Of a DNA stretch of 64,000 bases, positions 36,412 through 46,587 are shown in pieces. Below the pieces are notes generated by a model, which saw only the letters and a list, made by a program, of their open reading frames with translations, was not told the origin of the DNA and searched no databases. The stretch lies in NCBI RefSeq assembly GCF_900091445.1, contig NZ_LT607733.1, forward strand, positions 6,289,001 to 6,353,000, given 5' to 3'. The stretch is from Micromonospora echinofusca (GTDB lineage Bacteria > Actinomycetota > Actinomycetes > Mycobacteriales > Micromonosporaceae). The translations under genes were made by a program, and so were the position numbers. Every line of letters begins with the position of its first letter. Position 1 is the first letter of the stretch.

Positions 36412-36621
36412 TCAGTGTTCCGATCCGCCCTGCTCGCGGCGTCCCGTCCGGTCACGCTCCTGGTCGGTGCCATGGTCGGCCCGATCGGCGAACGCGCCCT
36501 TCTTGACCTTGTCGGTGAAGCGGCCCTCGGTGACCCGGTCGAACCTCTCCCGGGCGTTCTTCGCCACCTCCTGGAGCCGTTCCTCCGCCTGCTCGGCAAC
36601 CTTCCGCGCGGCTTCCGTCAT
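36412..36621 (-). CDS. Small charged helical protein
   Basis: 69 residues from the ATG of MTEAARKVAEQAEERL, preceded by AGGGGGA; an ATG five codons earlier would use that ribosome site as coding sequence. The first 40 residues are an amphipathic helix (EERLQEVAKNARERFDRV). The C-terminal half is very hydrophilic (Asp, Arg, Gln, Glu), ending in EQGGSEH. It resembles small stress or LEA/CsbD-like proteins in composition only. It lies downstream of the hspR terminator but has its own AT-rich promoter region at 36640-36690. Bases 36622-36880 otherwise contain nothing I can call. Confidence 0.65.
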   Translation of the reverse strand: MTEAARKVAEQAEERLQEVAKNARERFDRVTEGRFTDKVKKGAFADRADHGTDQERDRTGRREQGGSEH

Positions 36622-36880
36622 GGCTCCCCCTGCCATTGGAGTCCGGATTAAGCGGGTTGGACCTGATTCGCAGGTTAGCCGATCCGGCACCTTCCGCGCG
36701 GGCGAACCGGCAACCGCGCGCGAGTGGACGCGCCCGGCCGGCGCGGAGGCCCGGTGCAAGGCGTGCGGGCCCCTCAGGGACGACGCGAGCCGTGCAGAAC
36801 CGCCCGGCCGGCACGAGCGCGCGCAGAATCCGCCAGGGCTGCGCAACCGCGCGGGGCCGCCGGGCGGGCCGGGAAGACGG

Positions 36881-36914
36881 TCGCGCCCGGCCGCGAAAGG
36901 GCGGCCGGGCGCGA
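36881..36914 (-). terminator. Terminator of the dnaK-grpE-dnaJ-hspR operon
   Basis: Perfect 14-base arms, TCGCGCCCGGCCGC at 36881-36894 and its complement at 36901-36914, six-base loop, 15 bases past the hspR stop. Confidence 0.85.
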
Positions 36915-36929
36915 TGCGGTGCGGTGTCG

Positions 36930-37367
36930 TCAGCGCTCGGGGCGGCGGGGACGCCAGACCACCAGCGCGGTGGAGGTGCGGTTGGTCGGCACCAGGTCGC
37001 TGCCCGGGAAGCGCGCCAGGGCCTCCAGCTCGGCGATCCGGCGGTACGCGGCGTCCAGTTCCGCCTCCAGCCGGGCCACCCGCTGCTGCGCCTCCTCCAG
37101 CAGCCGCTCCAGCCCGATGATCCGCTTCACCCCGGCGAGGTTGATGCCGTCGTCCTGGCTGAGCCGCTGCACCTCGCGCAGCAGCACCACGTCACGGACG
37201 CTGTAGCGCCGCCCGCCGCCGGCTGCCCGTCCCGGCTGGACGAGGCCCAACCGGTCGTACTGACGCAGGGTCTGCGGGTGCATCCCCGCCATCCGCGCCG
37301 CCACCGAGATCATCAGCACCTTGGCCTCGTAGGCAGGGTCACTCGAGCCGACGAACTCGTCCGACAT
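36930..37367 (-). CDS. hspR: Heat-shock repressor HspR (MerR family)
   Basis: 145 residues from the ATG of MSDEFVGSS with GGAGGTGAGC just upstream. The MerR-type winged helix has VLMISVAARMAGMHPQTLRQ and YDRLGLVQPGRAAGGGRRYS, followed by a coiled coil (about 88-118). HspR binds HAIR inverted repeats and represses chaperone genes, with DnaK as co-repressor in Streptomyces. It is the last gene of the dnaK operon, 46 bases after dnaJ. HAIR sites are present before dnaK and before clpB in this window, so both units should be its targets. Confidence 0.95.
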   Translation of the reverse strand: MSDEFVGSSDPAYEAKVLMISVAARMAGMHPQTLRQYDRLGLVQPGRAAGGGRRYSVRDVVLLREVQRLSQDDGINLAGVKRIIGLERLLEEAQQRVARLEAELDAAYRRIAELEALARFPGSDLVPTNRTSTALVVWRPRRPER

Positions 37368-37413
37368 CCCGCTCACCTCCGCGTGCGCTCCACCGAGCCG
37401 ACTGAACACCGGG

Positions 37414-38604
37414 TCAACTGAATCGACGTACCCGCGCCTCGAGATGTTCCCGGGCGGCCGGCGGGGTCTGCGCGGCGAAGCTCTCCAACGCCGCACGCGC
37501 CTCGTCGGACACCTTCGCGGGCACCACCACGTCGAGCGTCACCAGCAGGTCGCCCGCCTGGCCGTCCCGGCGGACCACCCCCTTGCCCCGGGCCCGCAGG
37601 ATCCGGCCGCTCGGCGTGCCCGGTGGCACCCGCAGGGTCACCGTGCCGTCGAGGGTGGGCACCCGCAGGTCCGTGCCGAGCACGGCCTCCGCGAAGGTGA
37701 CGGGCACCGTCAGCGTGAGGTCGTCGCCGGTACGCCCGAACAGCTCGTCCGGCCGCACCTTGACGTGTACGAAGAGGTCGCCCGCCGGGCCACCCCGCGC
37801 ACCCGGCTCGCCCCGCCCGGCCAGCCGGATCTTCTGACCGTCCGCCACGCCGGCCGGGAAGCGGACGTTCAACGTGCGGGTCTTGGTCACCCCGCCGGTG
37901 CCGTGGCACTCGGGGCACTTCTCCTCCACGACCGTGCCCACGCCCTGGCAGTTGCGGCACGGCTCGGAGAAGCTGAACGACCCCTGGTTGCGGTTGGTCA
38001 CCCCGGCCCCGTGGCACACCTGGCAGGTGCGCGGCGAGGTGCCGGGCTTCGCCCCGTTGCCGTGGCAGGTGTCGCAGACCCCGGGCGCGCGCAGCGTCAG
38101 CGGGAGCGTCACCCCGCGTACGGCGTCGCCGAAGTCGAGGGCCACCTCGGCCTCGACGTCGCGCCCCCGGGCCGGGCCACGGGCCGCCGTACCGGCGGGA
38201 CCGCCGGCGCCGCCCGAGAAGATCGAACTGAACAGGTCCTGGAAGCCGGCCCCGCCGAAGCGGCGGTCACCGCCTCCGCCGGCGGCGCCCCCGAACAGGT
38301 CGGAGACGTCGAACGGCACGCCGCCGGGCTGGCCGGCGCCCCGGGCGCCACGGCGGAAGGCGCCCGAGCCGAACAGCGACCGCAGCTCGTCGTACTCCCG
38401 CCGCTTGGCGTCGTCGCCGAGCACGGCGTACGCCTCGGAGGCGGCCTTGAAACGCTCCTCGGCCTTCGGGTCGCCGGGGTTGTGGTCCGGGTGCGAATCC
38501 CGGGCCACCTTCCGGTACGCCTTCTTGACGTCGTCGGCGGAGGCGGCCTTGTCCACGCCCAGCACGGCGTAGAAGTCCTTCTCGATCCAGTCCTTGGAAC
38601 TCAC
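37414..38604 (-). CDS. dnaJ: Chaperone DnaJ
   Basis: 396 residues. The J domain (about 8-75) begins DFYAVLGVDKAASADDVKKA and has the essential HPD in DSHPDHNPGD near residue 38. A Gly/Phe region follows. Four zinc motifs are intact: CDTCHGNG, CQVCHGAG, CRNCQGVG and CPECHGTG between about 180 and 245. The C-terminal substrate domains end at 396. DnaJ delivers unfolded clients to DnaK and stimulates its ATPase. The SSKDWIEKDF N-terminus is the form found in actinobacterial dnaK operons. An unusually strong hairpin separates it from grpE. Confidence 0.97.
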   Translation of the reverse strand: MSSKDWIEKDFYAVLGVDKAASADDVKKAYRKVARDSHPDHNPGDPKAEERFKAASEAYAVLGDDAKRREYDELRSLFGSGAFRRGARGAGQPGGVPFDVSDLFGGAAGGGGDRRFGGAGFQDLFSSIFSGGAGGPAGTAARGPARGRDVEAEVALDFGDAVRGVTLPLTLRAPGVCDTCHGNGAKPGTSPRTCQVCHGAGVTNRNQGSFSFSEPCRNCQGVGTVVEEKCPECHGTGGVTKTRTLNVRFPAGVADGQKIRLAGRGEPGARGGPAGDLFVHVKVRPDELFGRTGDDLTLTVPVTFAEAVLGTDLRVPTLDGTVTLRVPPGTPSGRILRARGKGVVRRDGQAGDLLVTLDVVVPAKVSDEARAALESFAAQTPPAAREHLEARVRRFS

Positions 38605-38633
38605 CGGTCCACCCCCTTCCCTAGCTGGGGACC

Positions 38634-38672
38634 GACCGTCCCGCCCGCCCTCGACGGGCGGGCGGGACGGTC
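38634..38672 (-). other. Intra-operon hairpin between grpE and dnaJ
   Basis: Perfect 17-base arms, left 38634-38650 and right 38656-38672, five-base loop. The stem is almost all G-C (GGGCGGGCGGGACGGTC). It lies inside the 84-base gap between two co-directional operon genes. It could act as a partial terminator or an mRNA processing and stability element. Confidence 0.75.
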
Positions 38673-38688
38673 CGGTCGTCGTACGGCA

Positions 38689-39417
38689 CTACTCCGGGTC
38701 GGCGACCGCGACCATCGCGGGCCGCAACAGCCGCTCACCGACCTGGTAGCCCCGGCGCATCACCTGTACGCAGGTGGCCTCGGTGACGTCGGCCGAGGTC
38801 TGGTGGGCGACCGCCTCGTGCCGGGTCGGGTCGAACGGGTCGCCCTGCTCGCCGAACGGGGCCAGCCCGAACTTGCCGAGCGCCGCGACGAGCTGGTCGG
38901 CCACGCTGCCGAACGGGCCGACCAGGTCGCCGTGCTCGCGGGCCCGGTCCAGGTCGTCGAGGATCGGCAGCAGCGCGGCGAGCACCGCGCCGGTCGCCTG
39001 CTCGGTGACCAGGCCCTTGTCCCGGTCCACCCGCTTGCGGTAGTTGGCGTACTCCGCCGTCACCCGCTGGAGGTCCCGGGTCCGCTCGTCGAGATCCTTG
39101 CGCAGCGCCTCGAGTTCGGCGCCGAACGCGGTCGGACCACCGTCGACCGGCTGTGCCGGGGCGTCCACCACGGGCGGGCCGGTCACCTCGGCCGCCTCGA
39201 CCTCGATCTCGTCGACGACGACCTCGGACTCCTCGACCAGGCCCTCGGCGGGGGCGTCCGAACCGGCGTCGGCGGCGGCCGGCTCGGACGTCTCGCTGAT
39301 CTTGCGGTTGTTACGGATGACGACCCGCGGCCCGTCGCCGGCCTGCTCGGCGGGCGCGGAGCCACCCGGCGCCGACCCGGTCGCACCCGGGTCGGCAGCT
39401 CGTGGCTTCTCCGTCAT
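38689..39417 (-). CDS. grpE: Nucleotide exchange factor GrpE
   Basis: 242 residues, somewhat long because of a 95-residue acidic N-terminal extension rich in Ala, Glu and Asp. The core has the long dimer helix LDERTRDLQRVTAEYANYRK near 125 and the C-terminal beta domain with AVAHQTSADVTEATCVQVM and GYQVGERLLRPAMVAVA. GrpE releases ADP from DnaK. It lies 48 bases after dnaK in the same operon. Confidence 0.96.
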   Translation of the reverse strand: MTEKPRAADPGATGSAPGGSAPAEQAGDGPRVVIRNNRKISETSEPAAADAGSDAPAEGLVEESEVVVDEIEVEAAEVTGPPVVDAPAQPVDGGPTAFGAELEALRKDLDERTRDLQRVTAEYANYRKRVDRDKGLVTEQATGAVLAALLPILDDLDRAREHGDLVGPFGSVADQLVAALGKFGLAPFGEQGDPFDPTRHEAVAHQTSADVTEATCVQVMRRGYQVGERLLRPAMVAVADPE

Positions 39418-39465
39418 GGGGCTACCTCATCCCTCTGCCGTGGTTCCGTGTCCGGGGACGAACCG

Positions 39466-41346
<1,881 letters not shown>

Positions 41347-41383
41347 CTTCGCTTCCTCGCTTCATCACGTTGTGGGCAGGTGA

Positions 41384-41422
41384 CGGGCGACGCCCGTCGA
41401 GCTGCCCGGCGGGCGTCGCCCG
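41384..41422 (-). promoter_or_regulatory. Hairpin in the dnaK 5' leader
   Basis: Perfect 13-base arms, CGGGCGACGCCCG at 41384-41396 and its complement at 41410-41422, lie between the HAIR operator and the dnaK start codon, 38 bases from the ATG. Each arm also contains its own short internal palindrome, so alternative folds exist. Confidence 0.6.
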
Positions 41423-41440
41423 CAGCGACCCCACCACAAG

Positions 41441-41459
41441 TTGAGTGAACTTGACTCAA
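41441..41459. promoter_or_regulatory. HAIR element (HspR operator) upstream of dnaK
   Basis: TTGAGT-GAACTTG-ACTCAA matches the consensus HspR-associated inverted repeat exactly in core and seven-base spacing. It lies about 95 bases before the dnaK ATG. HspR encoded at the end of this operon would close an autoregulatory loop. Confidence 0.9.
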
Positions 41460-41569
41460 TAGTGCCACGCCCCGCGAAATCGTCAAGTCGAGGTTGAGCC
41501 GACCCGACGCAACCCCAGGTTCTTACCGATCGGTTGTCTTCCCTTGCGTCGGTCGGGCACGCTTTAGCG

Positions 41570-43411
41570 GTGACGACGCACGGCGATCCCGCCACCCCGG
41601 CCGGCACGCCCACCGTCGCAGCCCGCACCGGCCCCACGGACGCCGGGGAGGACCGGCCCGCCACCACCGGGGACGACAGCCTGCCCGCCGCGCTGGCCGG
41701 CCTGCGCGCCGCGATCGGGGCGGCCCGGTTCCCCCTCGCGCTGCCCTCCGCCGAGCCCGCCCGGCGCGCCGGCGGAAGCCTCACCGACCAGCTCGACGAC
41801 TACCTGCTGCCCCGGCTGCGCCGGCTCGACGCGCCGCTGCTCGTGGTGGTCGGCGGGTCCACCGGCGCCGGCAAGTCCACCCTGGTCAACAGCCTGGTGC
41901 AGGCGCGGGTGAGCGCCGCCGGGGTGCTGCGACCGACCACCCGTTCCCCGGTGCTGGTCTGCAACCCCGCCGACTCGGGCTGGTTCCGCAAGGGCGAGCT
42001 GCTGCCGGGCCTGACCCGCACCACCGAGCCCAGCGAGGACCCGCGCACCCTGCAACTGGTCACCGCCCCGGCCCTGCCCGCCGGGCTGGCCTTCCTCGAC
42101 GCCCCCGACATCGACTCGGTGGTCGACGCCAACCGGGCCCTGGCCGGTCAGCTCCTGGCCGCCGCCGACCTCTGGCTCTTCGTCACCACCGCCGCCCGCT
42201 ACGCCGACGCCGTGCCCTGGGAGCTGCTGCGCAGCGCCCGCGCCCGGGGCGCGGTCATCGCCATGGTGCTGGACCGGGTGCCCCCGGAGGCGGCCGACGA
42301 GATCGCCGCCCACCTGTCGGAGATGCTCGCCGCGCAGGAACTGGGGGCGGCCCCGCTCTTCGTGCTGCCGGAGACCTGGGTCGACGGGCAGGGCCTGCTG
42401 CCCGACCGGGTCACCGCGCCGCTCGCCGCCTGGTTCGCCCGGCTGGCCGCCGACGCCGACGCCCGCGCCGCCGTGGTCCGGCAGACCCTGGACGGCGCGC
42501 TCGGCGCGCTGCACCCCGCGGTCGAAGGGCTCGCCGACGCCGCCGAGGAGCAGGTCACCGCCGCCGACGCACTCGACGAGCGGGTGCTGGCCGCGTACCG
42601 GGGGGCGCACCGGACCGTCGAGCAGGGGCTGAAGGACGGTCGGCTGCTCCGCGGCGAGGTGCTCGCCCGCTGGCAGGAGTTCGTCGGCACCGGCGAGTTC
42701 TTCCGCACCCTGGAGGCCCGCATCGGGCGGCTGCGCGACCGGGTGGTGGCGGCGGTCACCGGCCGGCCCGCGCCCGCGTCCGAGCTGCGGGACGCGATCG
42801 AGTCGCAGCTGGTGACCCTGCTGCGGGGCGTCGCCGCCGAGGCGGCCGAGAACGCGTACACCGGGTGGAAGGCGCATCCCGCCGGGGCGGCGCTGCTCGG
42901 GCCGGAGCTGGCCCACCCCTCCGCCGACCTGCCGGAACGGGCCGAGCGGCTGGTCCGGGAGTGGCAGCGGGGTGTGCTGGAGCTGGTCCGCGCCGAGGGC
43001 GGCGACCGCCGCTTCGTGGCCCGCACGGCCGCGTACGCGGTCAACGCCACCGGGCTCGCCGTGATGATCGCGGTGTTCGCCTCGACGGCGTTCATCCCCA
43101 CCGGCCTGGAGGTGGCCACCGGGGCCGGCACGACCGTCGCCGCGCAGACCGTGCTCCAGGCGATCTTCGGCGACCAGGCCGTGCGTACGCTGGCCGCCAA
43201 GGCCCGGGCCGACCTGCTGGACCGGGTGCGGGCCCTGCTCGACGACGAGGCCGCCCGCTACCTGGACCGCACGGCGCAGGCCCGGCCCGCCGCGGACACG
43301 GCGGAGGCCCTGCGCGGTGCCGCCGACCGGGTGGAGATCGCGCGCAACCGCAGCGGCCTCGCCGGCGCGGCCGCCGCGGGCCTGCCCGGCACCGGGGGTG
43401 GAGGGTCATGA
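41570..43411 (+). CDS. Dynamin/YfjP-like GTPase 1 with C-terminal membrane segment
   Basis: 613 residues from a GTG; a -10-like CACGCT six bases upstream hints at a leaderless start, and a TTG at 41534 is the alternative. The G1 loop GGSTGAGKSTLVNSL is near residue 94. The G3 region reads LDAPDIDSVVD instead of DxPG, and a canonical NKxD is not visible (VLDRVPPE at that place). The C-terminal half is helical, with a membrane stretch near 500-525. It overlaps the next gene by four bases (ATGA). Bacterial proteins of this kind remodel membranes or act at division; the role here is unknown. Confidence 0.82.
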   Translation: MTTHGDPATPAGTPTVAARTGPTDAGEDRPATTGDDSLPAALAGLRAAIGAARFPLALPSAEPARRAGGSLTDQLDDYLLPRLRRLDAPLLVVVGGSTGAGKSTLVNSLVQARVSAAGVLRPTTRSPVLVCNPADSGWFRKGELLPGLTRTTEPSEDPRTLQLVTAPALPAGLAFLDAPDIDSVVDANRALAGQLLAAADLWLFVTTAARYADAVPWELLRSARARGAVIAMVLDRVPPEAADEIAAHLSEMLAAQELGAAPLFVLPETWVDGQGLLPDRVTAPLAAWFARLAADADARAAVVRQTLDGALGALHPAVEGLADAAEEQVTAADALDERVLAAYRGAHRTVEQGLKDGRLLRGEVLARWQEFVGTGEFFRTLEARIGRLRDRVVAAVTGRPAPASELRDAIESQLVTLLRGVAAEAAENAYTGWKAHPAGAALLGPELAHPSADLPERAERLVREWQRGVLELVRAEGGDRRFVARTAAYAVNATGLAVMIAVFASTAFIPTGLEVATGAGTTVAAQTVLQAIFGDQAVRTLAAKARADLLDRVRALLDDEAARYLDRTAQARPAADTAEALRGAADRVEIARNRSGLAGAAAAGLPGTGGGGS

Positions 43412-45093
43412 CCAACATCGTCGGGCGGATGCGCGAGGCGTTCCGCGGAGACCAGCGGGTGGACGCCGACGCGCTCGTCGCCCGCCTCGACGCCGTACGC
43501 CGGTTCCTCACGGTCGTCGACGGCCACCTGCCGGACGCCCAGCTCGTGCCGGCGCACACCCTGGTCGAGCGGGCAGGCACCCGGCTGGCGCTCTCCCGCG
43601 ACCACACCGTGGTGGCCCTGGCCGGCGCGACCGGCAGCGGCAAGTCCAGCCTGTTCAACGCGCTCGCCCGGATGGAACTCTCGACGGTCGGGGTGCGCCG
43701 CCCCACCACCGGCGTCGCCCACGCCTGCGTCTGGGGGCCGCTCGACGGCGGCAACCGCCTGCTCGACTGGGTCGGCGTGCTGCCCCGGCACCGTTTCGTC
43801 CGGGAGAGCGTGCTCGACGGCGACGACGAGTCCGCCCTGCACGGGCTGATCCTGCTCGACCTGCCCGACTTCGACTCGGTGCAGCGGTCCCACCGGCTGG
43901 AGGTGGACCGGCTGCTCGGCCTGGTCGACCTCGTGGTCTGGGTGGTCGACCCGCAGAAGTACGCAGACCGCCTCATCCACACCAGCTACCTGCGCGAGTT
44001 CCACCGGCACCGGGACGTCACCCTGGTCGTGCTCAACCAGGCCGACCGGCTGCCCCCGGCCGAGCTGCCCCGGGTGCTGGCCGACCTGCGCCGGCTGCTC
44101 GACTCCGACGGCCTGGACGGCGTACCGCTGCTGGCGACGACCGCCGTCGACCCGGCGGGCATGGCCGGGCTGCGGGAGGCGCTGGAACGCACGGTCGCCG
44201 AGCGGCAGGCCGCGCTGCGGCGGCTCCAGGGCGACGTGGACGCGGTGGTGGCCGGGCTCGACGAGTTGGTAGGGGACGCCTCGCCGGCCGGCGGGCCGGA
44301 CGACGCCGCCGTCACCGCGCTGCACCGGGCGCTGGCCGGCGCGGCCGGGGTGCCGGCGGTCGCCGAGGCGGTCGAGCAGGCGTACCGGCACCGGGGCGCC
44401 GCCACCACCGGCTGGCCCCTGGTCCGGGGCTGGCGGCGGCTGCGGCCCGACCCGCTGCGCCGGCTGCACCTGCCGGGCCCCGCCGCCGACCGCGACGCAC
44501 CGGCGGAGAGCCTCGTCGCCGCGACCTCGGTGCCCGACCCGACCGCCGCCCAGCGCTCGGCGCTCGGGCTGGCGATCCGGTCGGTGGCCGACCGGGCCGG
44601 GGCCGACTTGCCCGCCTCCTGGCCGACGGCGGTCACCGCCGCCGCCCGGTCCCGCCTCGGCGACCTGCCGGACGCGCTGGACCGCGCGGTGGCCGGCACG
44701 GACCTCGGCATGGACCGGCGACCGCTCTGGTGGCGGTTCGTCGGCGGCCTCCAGTGGCTGGTGACCCTGGCCGCGCTCGCCGGGCTGGGCTGGCTGGCGC
44801 TCGGCTACGCGCTGCGCGCGCTGGGCCTGCCGGCGCTGGAACACCCGATGGTCGGCGAGGTGCCGCTGCCCACCCTGCTGCTCCTGGGCGGCCTGCTCGC
44901 CGGGCTGCTGGTGGCCGCCCTGACCAGGCCGATCGTCCGCTGGGCGGCCCGCCGGGCCCGGCGCCGGGCCGAGCGGCGGCTCACGGCCGCGGTGGCGACG
45001 GTCGGCGAGGAACACGTGCTGACCCCGGTGCGGGGAGTGCTCGCCTCCTACGCCGAGGCCCGTACGGCGCTGGAGGAGGCCGCCGGGCGCTGA
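43408..45093 (+). CDS. YfjP-like GTPase 2 with two C-terminal membrane helices
   Basis: 561 residues. G1 is GATGSGKSSLFNAL near 72, G3 is LLDLPDFDSVQ near 152, and G4 is VLNQADRLP near 210. Two membrane helices lie near 450-475 and 487-512. The stretch LPDFDSV...QKYADRLIH parallels APDIDSV...ARYADAVPW in the preceding protein, so the two are paralogues kept side by side. The ATG lies in the ATGA overlap, so they are translated together and may form a heteromer, as paired bacterial dynamins do. The GTP-binding part faces the cytoplasm. Confidence 0.85.
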   Translation: MTNIVGRMREAFRGDQRVDADALVARLDAVRRFLTVVDGHLPDAQLVPAHTLVERAGTRLALSRDHTVVALAGATGSGKSSLFNALARMELSTVGVRRPTTGVAHACVWGPLDGGNRLLDWVGVLPRHRFVRESVLDGDDESALHGLILLDLPDFDSVQRSHRLEVDRLLGLVDLVVWVVDPQKYADRLIHTSYLREFHRHRDVTLVVLNQADRLPPAELPRVLADLRRLLDSDGLDGVPLLATTAVDPAGMAGLREALERTVAERQAALRRLQGDVDAVVAGLDELVGDASPAGGPDDAAVTALHRALAGAAGVPAVAEAVEQAYRHRGAATTGWPLVRGWRRLRPDPLRRLHLPGPAADRDAPAESLVAATSVPDPTAAQRSALGLAIRSVADRAGADLPASWPTAVTAAARSRLGDLPDALDRAVAGTDLGMDRRPLWWRFVGGLQWLVTLAALAGLGWLALGYALRALGLPALEHPMVGEVPLPTLLLLGGLLAGLLVAALTRPIVRWAARRARRRAERRLTAAVATVGEEHVLTPVRGVLASYAEARTALEEAAGR

Positions 45094-45196
45094 GCCGGAA
45101 ATCCGGTTCCGTCGGCAACCGCAGGTCGGCGGCGTGCCGCCGCGACGCGGGCCGGACGCTCGGGTCGCTCGTACCCTCCCGGGGCGGGCGGCGGCG

Positions 45197-45202
45197 TAGG
45201 GT
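45197..45202 (+). promoter_or_regulatory. -10 (TAGGGT) for a leaderless transcript
   Basis: TAGGGT ends six bases before the ATG at 45209 and there is no ribosome site between. This is the usual geometry of leaderless actinobacterial genes. Confidence 0.55.
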
Positions 45203-45208
45203 CGGTGG

Positions 45209-46429
45209 ATGGGAACGCCTCAGACCCCGTACGACGCGGTGCTGCACGCCGCCCGCGACGTGGCCAAGCTGGACAACGCCCTCGACGCGGAGATGCTCGG
45301 CGCAGCCCTGCTCGGCAGCGTCTACTCGGTCGCCGAGACCGAGCGTGACGCCGCCGTCCGGGACTTCGTGGCCGGCTTCCTGGCCGCCACCTCCCGCCGC
45401 CGGTCGGCCGCGGCGACCACCATCCGCTCCGTCTTCGCCGCGCTGGTGCCCGACGCCGAGGGCGCCGGCCGGGTCCGGCCGGGCGCCGCCACCCCCGCCT
45501 GGGTCGCCCAGCTCGGCCGCGTGCACCTGACCGGCTGCTGGTCCTACGGCGACGTGTACGGCGACCAGAGCTCCTACCTGGCGACCTTCGCCTACGACGA
45601 CCCGGCCGGCGGCTCGGCGCACGCCGTGGTGACGCTGCTCGACCACAACATCGGCATCACCAAGGACGTCTTCGTCGGCGGGCCGCCCGACCGGATCCTC
45701 GACCAGGTCCGGCAGATGTGCTCGGGGGACGAGCTGACCTGGTTCCGCGACGAGGAGCCGGCCAGGATGCGCGCCGAGGTGACCCGCCACCTGGCGATCA
45801 CCGACGGACTGACCGAGCTGCCCGGGGAGGGCTCGCTCGCCACCGACCGCGCCCTGCTCGGCGCCCGGCTGGCACTGCTGCCCCGGGCGGCCGGGGCGGC
45901 CCCCGCGCCCGCCGAGCCGCTCTCCGCCGCCGAGCGTACGGACCTGGTCCGTCGCTTCCTCGCCTCGCCCGAGGCGGCCCGCTTCGGCCTGGACGCCATC
46001 GACGGGGCGGAGCTGGCCTCGCTGCACTTCTGCCTCAGCCTGCTGCTGGACCACGCGGCCAGCTTCCCGGACGCCGACCCGATGCGGTGGAGCCCCACCG
46101 TGGCCGGGCTGTTCCTGCTCGACTGGGTGCACCGGCGGGCCGTGCTGGACATGGACGACGCCGCGCTGCTGCCCCGGGTGCTACGCGCCTGGGCCGGGTA
46201 CGCGGCCCGTAAGCGCGGGCTGCCCGCGCAGGCGGCGGCCCAGACCGACACGGCCATCGAGGAGATGGTGCCGGAGTTCGCGCGCCTCTACAGCACGGGC
46301 GAACGCCGCAGCCCCGCCACGGCCGCCGTGGCGCAGCTCATGGCCGACGGCGTCGACCCGGACGACCCGGCCGCCCTGAACGCCTGGATCGAGGCCAACC
46401 GCCACCGGCTGACCGACGACCCCGCCTGA
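45209..46429 (+). CDS. Conserved actinobacterial protein of unknown function
   Basis: 406 residues, soluble and mostly helical, starting MGTPQTPYDAVLHAARDVAKL. Blocks such as VHLTGCWSYGDVYGDQSSYL near 110 and VVTLLDHNIGITKDVFVGGP near 145 look conserved, and SFPDADPMRWSPTVAGLFLLDW near 290 follows. No catalytic motif or membrane helix is recognised. It follows the two GTPase genes after 115 bases but seems to have its own leaderless promoter. It converges on the metallo-hydrolase gene, with an extragenic palindrome between. Confidence 0.8.
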   Translation: MGTPQTPYDAVLHAARDVAKLDNALDAEMLGAALLGSVYSVAETERDAAVRDFVAGFLAATSRRRSAAATTIRSVFAALVPDAEGAGRVRPGAATPAWVAQLGRVHLTGCWSYGDVYGDQSSYLATFAYDDPAGGSAHAVVTLLDHNIGITKDVFVGGPPDRILDQVRQMCSGDELTWFRDEEPARMRAEVTRHLAITDGLTELPGEGSLATDRALLGARLALLPRAAGAAPAPAEPLSAAERTDLVRRFLASPEAARFGLDAIDGAELASLHFCLSLLLDHAASFPDADPMRWSPTVAGLFLLDWVHRRAVLDMDDAALLPRVLRAWAGYAARKRGLPAQAAAQTDTAIEEMVPEFARLYSTGERRSPATAAVAQLMADGVDPDDPAALNAWIEANRHRLTDDPA

Positions 46430-46480
46430 CGCCATCCCGGCGCGTCTCGTGTCGTCGGTGGTTCAGGCGGCCCGCCGCGT

Positions 46481-46534
46481 TGATCATGAGGTTGGCGATG
46501 TCGATCTTCCTGGCTGCCGCCAATCTCATGATCA
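46481..46534. repeat. Extragenic palindrome, family member 3
   Basis: Arms of 17 bases, TGATCATGAGGTTGGCG at 46481-46497 and its near-complement at 46518-46534, with one G.T pair and a 20-base spacer. The GATCATGA core is the same as in the element at 7347. It lies between two convergent genes. Confidence 0.74.
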
Positions 46535-46587
46535 CGGCCGGACCCGCGGAAGCGGCGACGCGCGGGGCCCAGGTCAGGGAACGCGTC

